A stretch of DNA of 64,000 nucleotides from Hydrogenophaga intermedia (GTDB lineage Bacteria; Pseudomonadota; Gammaproteobacteria; Burkholderiales; Burkholderiaceae_C). The notes below the pieces were generated by a model. The model was not told the DNA's origin and made no database searches. It saw only the letters and a program-made list of their open reading frames with translations. The DNA is taken from contig NZ_CCAE010000007.1 of assembly GCF_000723405.1 (NCBI RefSeq), positions 62,001-126,000 of the forward strand. Direction: 5' to 3'. The number at the start of each line of letters is the position of its first letter. The first letter of the stretch is position 1. Of this stretch, positions 32,334 through 40,231 are shown in pieces. The position numbers and the translations under genes are program-made.

Positions 32334-32746
32334 CGACACTCGCGGAGATGGCGACGATGACCGACTTCCAAACCTTTCCGCCTGCGCCGGTGGTGGTTCA
32401 GATTTCCTGCGGCGCACTGGAATTGACGCCCGTGCGTCTGGGCGAGCTGCCGCGCCTCTTGGCCGTGGTGCGGCCCTTTGCCGACGCCATCAGCGCCGAA
32501 CCCGACTGGCTGGACTTGCTGGCCCGCCACGGCAACGGCGTGCTGGAACTGCTCGCGCTCACCACCCGGCGCGAGCGGGCGTGGATCGACGACCTGTCGC
32601 TGGACGACGCCGTACAACTGGCCGCCGCCGTGTTCGAGGTGAATGCGGATTTTTTCGTGCGCCGGGTGGTGCCAGGCATCGCCCGCTCGGCAGATCAGCT
32701 GGCTCCGCTGATCCGCACGCTTGGGACAGCGCCGTCGCCCGCCTGA
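32330..32746 (+). CDS. Tail assembly chaperone (gpG-like)
   Basis: 138 residues if it starts at GTG 32330, coupled to the tube stop; ATG 32357, preceded by GGAG, is an alternative giving 129. The N-terminal beta segment (VVVQISCGALELTPVRLGELP) and helical rest fit tail assembly chaperones, which coat the tape measure before tube assembly. Codons for ADFFV contain a T-TTT-TTC slippery heptamer at 32650-32656; a -1 shift there leads into an open frame that extends to 32931, as with lambda G/GT. Confidence 0.8.
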   Translation: MTTLAEMATMTDFQTFPPAPVVVQISCGALELTPVRLGELPRLLAVVRPFADAISAEPDWLDLLARHGNGVLELLALTTRRERAWIDDLSLDDAVQLAAAVFEVNADFFVRRVVPGIARSADQLAPLIRTLGTAPSPA

Positions 32747-32931
32747 TCCACGCCGGGCACGACCTGCACGCCGTGTTCGGTTACAGCGTGCCGCAGGCCT
32801 TGGCCTTTCTGCGCATCGAAGGGGAATTGGAACGCCAGCGTCTGGCGCAACTCGTCGGCGTGGTCGCCGTCGCCGCACAGGGCGAGAAGCGTTCCATCGA
32901 ACAACTGCAACGCGATCTCTCGAAGGAGTGA
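32650..32931 (+). other. Probable -1 frameshift site and gpT-like extension
   Basis: The heptamer T TTT TTC (32650-32656) is in register with the 0 frame. The -1 frame is open from there to a stop at 32931, with credible protein from about 32707 (HAWDSAVARLIHAGHD, LAFLRIEGELERQRLAQLVG). This extension has no own start codon with a ribosome site, which is the usual situation for gpT. The gene after it starts at 32936. Confidence 0.6.
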
Positions 32932-32935
32932 GGCC

Positions 32936-33577
32936 ATGCGCCTGACGCTCACCACCTCCGGCTTGCTCGATCCGCGCCAGTTGTCGGCGTGGAGTCTCGA
33001 GCGCCAGCGCGCCATCCGGGCGGCGGTGGCCAAAGGGATGCAAGGCGGCGGGCGTGAGGTGCGCGAAGCGGCGCGGGCCGAGATGCGCCGTGCTTTCACG
33101 ATCAAACGCGCGAGTTTCGCGTTTTCGATGAGCACCAAGCTGTTCGACAAGAAGCCCAATGAGCTGCCCGCGCTGTGGGTGGGCAGCAAGATTCCGTGGC
33201 TGGGTATCCACCAACGCGGCGGCACCGTCAGCGGCAATTTGCTGATTCCGCTCTTGCCGGGCCGCATCGGCCCCAAACGTTTCAAGGCAGTGATCGACGG
33301 CCTGATGCGTTCGGGCAATGCCTGGTTCATCGAGAAAGACGGCCGCGTGCTGTTGATGGCAGAAAACAGCGCCGAAAACAGTAGCCAGCTCGCTCGTTTC
33401 AAACGCGCCGAACGCGGCCGCACGGGCACCAAGCAGATCAAACGCGGGCAGGAAGTCCCGATAGCCGTGCTGGTCAAGCGCGTCGATCTCAAGCGCCGCC
33501 TCGATCTGGGCGGCAGCGTGCAACGCACACTGCCTGCCTTGGCGCGGGCGATTCGACAGGAACTGGACAAACTCTGA
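32936..33577 (+). CDS. Phage tail-region protein (DUF6441-like)
   Basis: 213 basic residues with many Arg/Lys: ERQRAIRAAVAKGMQGGGREV, KLFDKKPNELPALWVGSKIP, GIHQRGGTVSGNLLIPLLPG. I recall the family as DUF6441, found just before tape measure genes in siphophages. A minor tail or assembly role is likely by position. Starts 4 nt after the frameshift extension's stop and overlaps the tape measure start. Confidence 0.75.
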   Translation: MRLTLTTSGLLDPRQLSAWSLERQRAIRAAVAKGMQGGGREVREAARAEMRRAFTIKRASFAFSMSTKLFDKKPNELPALWVGSKIPWLGIHQRGGTVSGNLLIPLLPGRIGPKRFKAVIDGLMRSGNAWFIEKDGRVLLMAENSAENSSQLARFKRAERGRTGTKQIKRGQEVPIAVLVKRVDLKRRLDLGGSVQRTLPALARAIRQELDKL

Positions 33578-36273
33578 TGGCAAGCAACCGCGCGCAAATC
33601 CTCATCACCGCCGTCAACCAGACCCAAGCGGCTTTCAATGCCGTCAAGGGCGGGCTGTCCGGGCTGGCCTCGGCTGCGCAGAGCGTCAACGGCATGCTCG
33701 GCAATCTGGGACTGGCAGTGACGGCGGCGGGCATGGTCGCGCTGGTCAAGTCCAGCATCGATGCCGGAGACGAGCTATCCAAGATGTCCCAGCGCGTGGG
33801 CATCAGCGTAGAAATCTTGTCGCTGTGGAACCCGGCGGCCCAACAGGCCGGAGTGTCGAGCGAAGCCTTCGAGAAGGGGCTGCGCAAGCTCTCCACGACG
33901 ATGGTCGATGCCGCCACCGGCGGCGAAGATGCGGCGCACAGCTTCAAGGCGGTGGGCGTCGAATTCAAGAATCAGGATGGCACGCTGCGCGGCACCGATG
34001 CCGTATTGCTCGATTTGGCCGAGCGCTTCAAAGCCATGCCCGATGGCGCGGAGAAATCGGCGCTGGCGGTGCAGATCTTCGGCAAGGCCGGAGCCGAGCT
34101 GATTCCGTTCCTGAATCAGGGGCGCGACGGCATCAACGAACTCACCGACGAGCTGCGCTCGCTCGGAATCGAGATGAGCGGCGAATCCGCCGCGCAGGCC
34201 GAGGTGTTCAACGATGCCCTGGACAAGGTGAAACTGGCCACCACCAGTATCGGCACGCAGGTGATGACCGCTTTTCTGCCCGCGCTCAACGAGATGGCGC
34301 TGGGCATGGTCGAGTCGGCCAAGGAAGGCGGCACGCTGCGGGCGATTCTGGATGGCGTGGTGCTGGTGCTCAAAACTCTGGCGCTGGGCGCGGCCACCGT
34401 CGGCAAGGCCTTCGTCGCTTTGGGCGAGGCCATCGGCGCGGGCGTGGCGGCAGCGGTCGAAGCCCTCAAGGGCAACACCGCTGGGGCCAAGGCCATCATC
34501 GCCGACCTCAAGGGCAGCCTGATCCAGCGCCTCGACGAACTGGCCGAGTTCCGTGACAGCCTGTTCGACCCCAAGCCCATCGAGGTCAAAGCGCCGCAGA
34601 TTCAGGCCGATCCGACGCTGCTGGCGCGCATGGCGAGGCCCAAGCCCGCGCAGGACACTTCGGGTGCCCAAACCACGCTGCTGAAAGCACGGCTGGATGC
34701 GGAACTCGCCTTGCTCAAGGACAAGCTGCAACGCGAGCAGACCGCGCTGGATGCGGCACTGGAAGATCGTCTGGTGTCGGTGCGCGACTACTACGCGCAA
34801 AAAAAAACGCTGGAACAGCGCGAACTCGATGCCGAAATCGCGCGCAAACAGCAGGAATTGGCGCGCAGCCAACAGACGGCCACGGGCGGTAAATCAGAAA
34901 ACGACCGCCTCAAGGCCCAAGCGGAGGTTGCCAAGACCGAAGCTGAACTGATCGTCCTCAACAACCACCGCGCCGACATCGAGCAGGCCAACGCCCGCAA
35001 GGCTGCGCAGGCCGAGCGCGAACTGGCCGATGCCTTGGCGCAGGCGCGTGAGGAACTGGCGCAGATCACCGGCACGGCAACGGATGCCGACCGGCAGGCG
35101 GCGATTGCGCGCAGCTACCGCGATCTGCGGGCACGGCTGGCGGCGGAAAGCGATACCGACGGCGTGTCGCTGGTGGATCGGCTGATCGACGTGAAAGCAG
35201 CGCAGGCCAACCTCGCCGCGCTGGAAGCCCAATGGCGTCAAGTCACCGAGCGTCTGCGCAATGCGCAGGAGGCCATCGGCATCCAGCAGCAGGCCGGATT
35301 GCTGACCGAAGCGCAGGCGCGCCAGCAGATCGTGACGCTGCAACGGCAATCGGCCACCGAGATGGAGCGACTCTTGCCCGCGATGCAGCAGGCGGCGGTG
35401 GCCATCGGCCCGGATGCGGTGCTGCGCGTCGAAGCGTGGAAGAACGAGCTGGCGCGCACGCGTCTGGTCGTCGATGAAATGGCTCCGCTGTGGAACCGCA
35501 TCGGTGAGAGTTTTGGCAGCGCACTGAGCGGCATGATCACCGGCGCGCAGACCTGGCGCAGTGCGATGGCCGGCCTGTTCCAGCAGGTGGCCGACGCCTT
35601 CCTGCAACAGATCGTGATCCAGCCCTTCCAGCAGTGGATCGCCATGCAGGCACGAATGCTGGCGCTCAAGCTCGGTTTCATCCAGCAGGAACAAGTGGCC
35701 GATGCCGCCGCCAGCGCCACCACGCTCGCCCAGAAATCGGCCCAGACCACGGCGGAAGTGTCGATGGATGCCGCCAAGGCCGGTGCCGGTGCGGCGGCGT
35801 CGCAGGCCTCGATCCCCATCGTCGGCCCGGGGCTGGCGATTGCTGCGATGGTAGCGATGGTCGCCGCCGTCATGGCGCTCTTGGGCAAGGTGAAGAAGTT
35901 TGCCGCCGGTGGCTTGGTGTCGGGCGCGGGCACGGCGACCAGCGATTCGATTCCGGCGCGGCTGTCGGCAGGCGAATACGTGGTGCGCGCCGCCGCCGTG
36001 CGTCAGGTTGGCGTGGCGTTTCTCGATTCGCTCAACGGCCTGTCCATCGGGCCGCGCTTCAAAGGCGGCGAACTGGCCTTCGCGGCAGGCGGCCTCGTGC
36101 CGGAGGTGAAGGTGCCGCCCACGCAGCCACAGATGAATCAGGCGGTGCGCATCGTCAACGCCATCGATCCCGGCGTCACCCACGACCACCTGCAAACACC
36201 GGCAGGCGAGCGGGTCATCGTCAACATCATCGGGCGCAACGCGCGGGCCATTCGCTCGGCGCTGCAGAACTGA
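33577..36273 (+). CDS. Tail tape measure protein
   Basis: 898 residues, the longest gene of the tail module. An N-terminal TMP domain (LITAVNQTQAAFNAVKGGLSG, DELSKMSQRVGIS), a hydrophobic region (about residues 235-310), a very long charged coiled coil (about 350-600, e.g. AELIVLNNHRADIEQANARK), a membrane-like segment IVGPGLAIAAMVAMVAAVMA (about 748-767), and a glycine-rich end with GEYVVRAAAV. It sets tail length and is ejected to help DNA cross the cell envelope. A tail of about 130 nm would be expected from length by the usual scaling (inference). Confidence 0.92.
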   Translation: MASNRAQILITAVNQTQAAFNAVKGGLSGLASAAQSVNGMLGNLGLAVTAAGMVALVKSSIDAGDELSKMSQRVGISVEILSLWNPAAQQAGVSSEAFEKGLRKLSTTMVDAATGGEDAAHSFKAVGVEFKNQDGTLRGTDAVLLDLAERFKAMPDGAEKSALAVQIFGKAGAELIPFLNQGRDGINELTDELRSLGIEMSGESAAQAEVFNDALDKVKLATTSIGTQVMTAFLPALNEMALGMVESAKEGGTLRAILDGVVLVLKTLALGAATVGKAFVALGEAIGAGVAAAVEALKGNTAGAKAIIADLKGSLIQRLDELAEFRDSLFDPKPIEVKAPQIQADPTLLARMARPKPAQDTSGAQTTLLKARLDAELALLKDKLQREQTALDAALEDRLVSVRDYYAQKKTLEQRELDAEIARKQQELARSQQTATGGKSENDRLKAQAEVAKTEAELIVLNNHRADIEQANARKAAQAERELADALAQAREELAQITGTATDADRQAAIARSYRDLRARLAAESDTDGVSLVDRLIDVKAAQANLAALEAQWRQVTERLRNAQEAIGIQQQAGLLTEAQARQQIVTLQRQSATEMERLLPAMQQAAVAIGPDAVLRVEAWKNELARTRLVVDEMAPLWNRIGESFGSALSGMITGAQTWRSAMAGLFQQVADAFLQQIVIQPFQQWIAMQARMLALKLGFIQQEQVADAAASATTLAQKSAQTTAEVSMDAAKAGAGAAASQASIPIVGPGLAIAAMVAMVAAVMALLGKVKKFAAGGLVSGAGTATSDSIPARLSAGEYVVRAAAVRQVGVAFLDSLNGLSIGPRFKGGELAFAAGGLVPEVKVPPTQPQMNQAVRIVNAIDPGVTHDHLQTPAGERVIVNIIGRNARAIRSALQN

Positions 36274-36290
36274 AATCCAAGGAGCCTCTC

Positions 36291-37349
36291 ATGGCACTGC
36301 TGTTCATCGATGGCTTCGACCACTACGACCCGCAAGCGCTGGACGACTACGGCCAACCGTGGCTGGCGCGCGGCAAGGCGGCCTACCTCTCGCCACAGGC
36401 CACCCGCGAGCAGGGGCGGCGACCTTCATCGTTCGCGCTGCGCCTGCCCGAAGGGTCGGGCGGTGGTTACGTCAAGAATCTGGACGCCACCAAGACCAGT
36501 CTGATCGTGGGCGCATCCATTCGTGTCGTGGCCTATGAGAACACCTACACCGAGCCGCTGCTGCTGGGCGTGCGCGACGCCAACGCGCAGATCGCGCATC
36601 TGGTGAAGATCGGCGAGGACGGCAGGCTCAAGCTCTACCGCTGGCAGTATGGCTACGAGCAGTTGATCACCACCTCGGTCAGCACCGCCCCGGCGCGCGG
36701 CTGGCACTACGTCGAACTGCAGGTGACGCAAGGCACCAGCAATGGCGTGCTGTCGGTGCGACTGAACGGCGTGCTCGCCATCCAGATGAGCGCGCAGAAC
36801 ACGATTCAGGGCGGCGGGCAGTTGCTCACGGCGTTTCTCGGCGCGATTCCCGGCCAGTATTGCCCGCTGACCATCGACGTCGACGACTTCTACATCGCCG
36901 ACACCACGGGCACGATCAACAACACCTTCTTGGGCGACGTCCGCGTGGATGCCTTGCAGGCCAGCGGCGCGGGCAGCCTGAACCAGTGGACGGTGACACC
37001 GTCCGGCGTGAATGCCTGGGAGGCCGTCAGTGACGAGGATGAATCCACCTTCATCAGCGCACCCAGCGCCGGACTGCGCCAGTCCTTCGATGTCGAGCCG
37101 CTGCCGGTGATGGCCACGCCCGCGATCTTTGGCGTGCAGTTGACGATGCTCTCGCGCAAGACCGATGCGGGCCTCGGCAAGCTGAAAGGGCTGGTGGTCA
37201 GTGGTGCACAGACCGCTTCGAGCGCCGAGGTGATCCTGCAGGAACAGCAGGCGTGGCAATGCGCACTATTCGAACGCAATCCGAACGGCAATGTGCAGTG
37301 GACGGAGAGCGCCTTCAATGCCGCCGAGTTCGGCGTGGAGTCGGCGTGA
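36291..37349 (+). CDS. Tail protein with lectin-like fold
   Basis: 352 residues, with AAGGAG upstream of ATG 36291. The beta-sandwich pattern (FIDGFDHYD..., SSFALRLPEGSGGGYVKN, IRVVAYENTYTEPLLLGVRD, WHYVELQV, VLSVRLNGVLA, DVDDFYIAD) resembles concanavalin A-like lectin domains in phage tail proteins. It follows the tape measure, so it probably belongs to the distal tail. Sugar binding to the host surface is a reasonable but untested idea. Confidence 0.7.
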   Translation: MALLFIDGFDHYDPQALDDYGQPWLARGKAAYLSPQATREQGRRPSSFALRLPEGSGGGYVKNLDATKTSLIVGASIRVVAYENTYTEPLLLGVRDANAQIAHLVKIGEDGRLKLYRWQYGYEQLITTSVSTAPARGWHYVELQVTQGTSNGVLSVRLNGVLAIQMSAQNTIQGGGQLLTAFLGAIPGQYCPLTIDVDDFYIADTTGTINNTFLGDVRVDALQASGAGSLNQWTVTPSGVNAWEAVSDEDESTFISAPSAGLRQSFDVEPLPVMATPAIFGVQLTMLSRKTDAGLGKLKGLVVSGAQTASSAEVILQEQQAWQCALFERNPNGNVQWTESAFNAAEFGVESA

Positions 37350-37423
37350 CAAAACGACAGGATCGGCGCTTTGCACAGCCGCAGGCTGCCCATCAGGGTG
37401 CCGCACAGGGAGGTGCGGCATGA
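37346..37423 (+). CDS. Possible 25-residue coupled mini-ORF
   Basis: GTG 37346 overlaps the stop of the lectin-like gene (GTGA), and the TGA at 37421-37423 overlaps the next ATG (ATGA). The 25-residue basic, Gln/Ala-rich peptide (VTKRQDRRFAQPQ...) fills the whole gap. Either a real small protein or a translational bridge that couples the flanking tail genes. Confidence 0.35.
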   Translation: MTKRQDRRFAQPQAAHQGAAQGGAA

Positions 37424-38988
37424 CCGACCGGAGAGTTGCGGCGCACATCGCCGAAACCGGCAGCCAGCCCGCGCCGGGCAACGAAGCATCGCGTGTTCTC
37501 GGCGAAGTGCTGTCGCGTGCCGGTGCAGGCAGCGCTGTCGCCACCTTCACGCCAGAAACCGCCAGCGCGCCGTGGCCGCCGGATCAGGCCGCTCACTGGC
37601 TGGTGGAATCGCTGGCGCGCCCCTGGCCACCGCTGGTCGGGCCGGTGTTCGTGGTCGAGGTACTGCGCCGGGACACGGCATCGAGCGCCATCGTTGCCAC
37701 TGGCATGGATGCCTTCGGCGATGCGCCGTGGCCGGACGCGCAGCACGGCGTGTTCGCCTTCCGCCACGACTGGTCTGAAGCGCTGGTCGAACGGCTGGAG
37801 TGGCAAACCAGCGTCACGCGGCTGGCCAGCGGCAATGAATCGCGGCAGGCGCGGCGCAAGGTGCCCCGGCGCTCGTTGAGCTACCACGTCGGCCACGCAC
37901 GGGCGACCGATGCGCTGGTCGCCGACTGGCTGGCCGATCATCTGGGCAAGGCGTCGTGGTGGCCTCTGCCGCAGTACGCGGTGCCGCTGACCGCCAGCGC
38001 CGAAGCCGGTGCCTTTGCGTTGGATGTGGCCGACGCGGACTGGCGGCACTTCGTGGCGGCCAGCGCCGATCTGCGGCTGACGTGGAATGGCATCGAGGGC
38101 TGGAACGAGGCCGACGTGTTCGCGCTGCTCATCGCCCCCGATGGCTGGCAGCAAGTGCGCCTGAACAGCATCGACAGCGAGGTGCTGTGGCTAGCGGAAC
38201 CCTTGGCGCGCGCCGCCGGAACTGGGAGCAGCGTGATGCCGCTGGTGTGGGGCCGCGCCGTCGATCCGGCGGATTTGACCCAGTGGGTGCCGGGCATGGT
38301 CGGCGGCACGGTGGTGGCGCAGGTCGAACCCGCGCCGCCACCCGATACCGGTCTGCTGGCAGACCCGTGGCTCGACGATCTGCCGGTCTGGCCCGATGGC
38401 AACTGGCGTGACGATCCGGCGGTTGGCGCGCAAGCGACGATCACCCGGCAGGATTTTTCGCCTGCCGATCCGTGGCTGCGCCGTGACGATCCGTGGCCGA
38501 CCACCACCTTCCAGCGCCGCTATCTGGCCAGCACGCCCGAGGACATCGCGATCTGGCGCGAGCGTCTGTGGCAAACCGAAGGCCGCTTGAACGCCTTCTG
38601 GCTGCCCGATGGCTTGGCTCCGATCCTGTGGGTGCGCTTCGAGGCCGATCCCGAGGACGGTTTTCTGCGGGTGGAGGGCCAAGACCTCTCCGCCTTCTGG
38701 CATCGTCCTGCCGCCTGCCTGATCGTGCATCCGGACGGTTATCAGCAGTACGCGCTGACGGCGACCTGTCATCTGGATCAGGGCGGCGTACTGGTGCTGC
38801 GCTCCGGCCTCGACGATTGGGTGCCCGAAGGCAGCCGGGTGATTCGCCTTGCGCGCTGCCGCCTCGACCACGACGCCATCGACCTGTACTGGCACAGCCC
38901 GACGCTGCTGGAGATCGCGCTGACTGCGCGTCAGTTGCCCGAGCCGCGCGGTAACGACCGCCAAACGTATGGAGAGTACGCCGTATGA
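37420..38988 (+). CDS. Tail-region protein, unknown function
   Basis: 522 residues. ATG 37420 is preceded by AGGGAGG and coupled to the mini-ORF. The protein is Trp- and Pro-rich, with repeated beta-type segments (WPPLVGPVFVVEVLRRDTA, RLTWNGIEGWNEADVF, LNAFWLPDGLAPILWVRFEA, YQQYALTATCHLDQGGVLVL), suggesting several linked beta domains. Located between the lectin-like protein and the BR0599-type protein in the distal tail block. No firm family; a baseplate or hub role is inferred from position. Confidence 0.7.
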   Translation: MTDRRVAAHIAETGSQPAPGNEASRVLGEVLSRAGAGSAVATFTPETASAPWPPDQAAHWLVESLARPWPPLVGPVFVVEVLRRDTASSAIVATGMDAFGDAPWPDAQHGVFAFRHDWSEALVERLEWQTSVTRLASGNESRQARRKVPRRSLSYHVGHARATDALVADWLADHLGKASWWPLPQYAVPLTASAEAGAFALDVADADWRHFVAASADLRLTWNGIEGWNEADVFALLIAPDGWQQVRLNSIDSEVLWLAEPLARAAGTGSSVMPLVWGRAVDPADLTQWVPGMVGGTVVAQVEPAPPPDTGLLADPWLDDLPVWPDGNWRDDPAVGAQATITRQDFSPADPWLRRDDPWPTTTFQRRYLASTPEDIAIWRERLWQTEGRLNAFWLPDGLAPILWVRFEADPEDGFLRVEGQDLSAFWHRPAACLIVHPDGYQQYALTATCHLDQGGVLVLRSGLDDWVPEGSRVIRLARCRLDHDAIDLYWHSPTLLEIALTARQLPEPRGNDRQTYGEYAV

Positions 38989-39773
38989 GCAACCAACCGC
39001 TGATGGAAGTCGAGCTGTACGCCTTCTCCAGCAGCAACGCGCAGTTTTTTCTGACCCCGCACGAATTCGATGTCGATCTCGACGGCACGCCGTACACCAG
39101 CCTGTCCATCGAACGCAACGAACTGGCGCTGGGGGCTGAAGCCGCCAAATCGGCGCTGGAACTCAAGCTGCCGCCGAGCTGCGATCTGGTGCGTCACCTG
39201 CTCGCGGCCTCGCTGACCGGCGACACCACTTCGGTTACCTTGCGCATCGGGCGGCGCGACACCTGGGGCGACTACTGGTGGCTGTCGGGCACACGCTGGA
39301 TGGGCCGGGTGCTGGGCGTCGAGATCGACGCCGATGCAGCCCGCATCCGCTGCGAATCCGCGCAGGTCAGTTTGAAGCGCATTGGCCTGCGCAGGCTCTA
39401 CAGCCGCAAGTGTTCCCATGTGCTGTATTCCAGTGCCTGCGGCGCATCGCCGATCACCGGCAGCGCCTTCGTCCTCGACGTCTATGGCCGCAACGTGGAA
39501 CTCGATCGCGGTGTGCCCGGCAGCGTCAGCGGCGGACTGGCCGGTGGCTGGCTGCAAACGCCCGATGGCGCGCGCCACATGATCATCAGCGACTACGGAA
39601 GCGGTGTGGAGCTGCTCTATCCGGTGTCCATCGAGCCCGGCGCGGAAGTGCTGCTGACCGTTGGCTGCGATCACAGCACGGCCACCTGCCAGTCGCGCTT
39701 CGACAACCTCGACAACTACGGCGGCTTTCCCGCCATCCCGAGCAAGAACCCGTTTTCGACGGGCGTGTTCTGA
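38985..39773 (+). CDS. Phage BR0599 / DUF2163-family distal tail protein
   Basis: 262 residues, with the family signature at the end: TVGCDHSTATCQSRFDN then NYGGFPAIPSKNPF. The preceding RLYSRKCSHVLYSSACG cysteine segment is also typical. Members are found before the small NlpC/hub genes and are considered distal tail or baseplate components. The start overlaps the upstream stop by ATGA. Confidence 0.88.
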   Translation: MSNQPLMEVELYAFSSSNAQFFLTPHEFDVDLDGTPYTSLSIERNELALGAEAAKSALELKLPPSCDLVRHLLAASLTGDTTSVTLRIGRRDTWGDYWWLSGTRWMGRVLGVEIDADAARIRCESAQVSLKRIGLRRLYSRKCSHVLYSSACGASPITGSAFVLDVYGRNVELDRGVPGSVSGGLAGGWLQTPDGARHMIISDYGSGVELLYPVSIEPGAEVLLTVGCDHSTATCQSRFDNLDNYGGFPAIPSKNPFSTGVF

Positions 39774-39794
39774 ACCCCCTTCTTAGGAATTTCC

Positions 39795-40022
39795 ATGTGG
39801 TACCTCGTCGTCATCGTGGTGGCGGCGCTGGTGTCGGTCGCGCTCGCGCCGAAACCGCCCGAACCCAAACCGGCATCGCTTTCCGACGTCGATGCACCCA
39901 CCGCCGAAGAAGGCCGACCGATCCCGGTCGTGTTCGGCACCGTGCTGCTGCGCGGGGCCAATGTGGTCTGGTACGGCGATCTGGCCGCCGATCCGATCCG
40001 CAAGAAAGGTGGAAAGAAATGA
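39795..40022 (+). CDS. Small membrane-anchored tail-region protein
   Basis: 75 residues: an N-terminal hydrophobic segment (WYLVVIVVAALVSVALA, residues 2-18), a Pro-rich hinge, then GRPIPVVFGTVLLRGANVVW. The latter is the start of gpI/TipJ-like domains, so this may be an assembly factor or a short relative of the hub's N-terminus. AGGAA lies upstream. Its end overlaps the next gene by 4 bp. Confidence 0.7.
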   Translation: MWYLVVIVVAALVSVALAPKPPEPKPASLSDVDAPTAEEGRPIPVVFGTVLLRGANVVWYGDLAADPIRKKGGKK

Positions 40023-40231
40023 GCATCGATGTGATCGTCACCATCGACGACGTGCGCGCCGTGGGCCTGTGCGTGAACGGCTCGCGTGCGTGGTTTGAAC
40101 GGCACGCTCTGGATTTCCGTGCCTTTCTGCACGACGGCGTGGCCTCCGACACCTTGCTGGCCACGAATGACGCGATGGCCTTGCGTGTGGTCGAGCACGC
40201 CCGCGCCCGATTTGCGCAGGAGCACGGCTGA
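40019..40231 (+). CDS. Small phage protein, unknown function
   Basis: 70 residues (MSIDVIVTIDDVRAVGLCVNGSRAWFE... in part). One small alpha/beta unit ending in a helix (RVVEHARARFAQEHG). It overlaps the neighbours on both sides by ATGA/ATG, so it belongs to the tail operon. This pattern often precedes gpJ-like genes, but the role is unknown. Confidence 0.7.
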   Translation: MSIDVIVTIDDVRAVGLCVNGSRAWFERHALDFRAFLHDGVASDTLLATNDAMALRVVEHARARFAQEHG

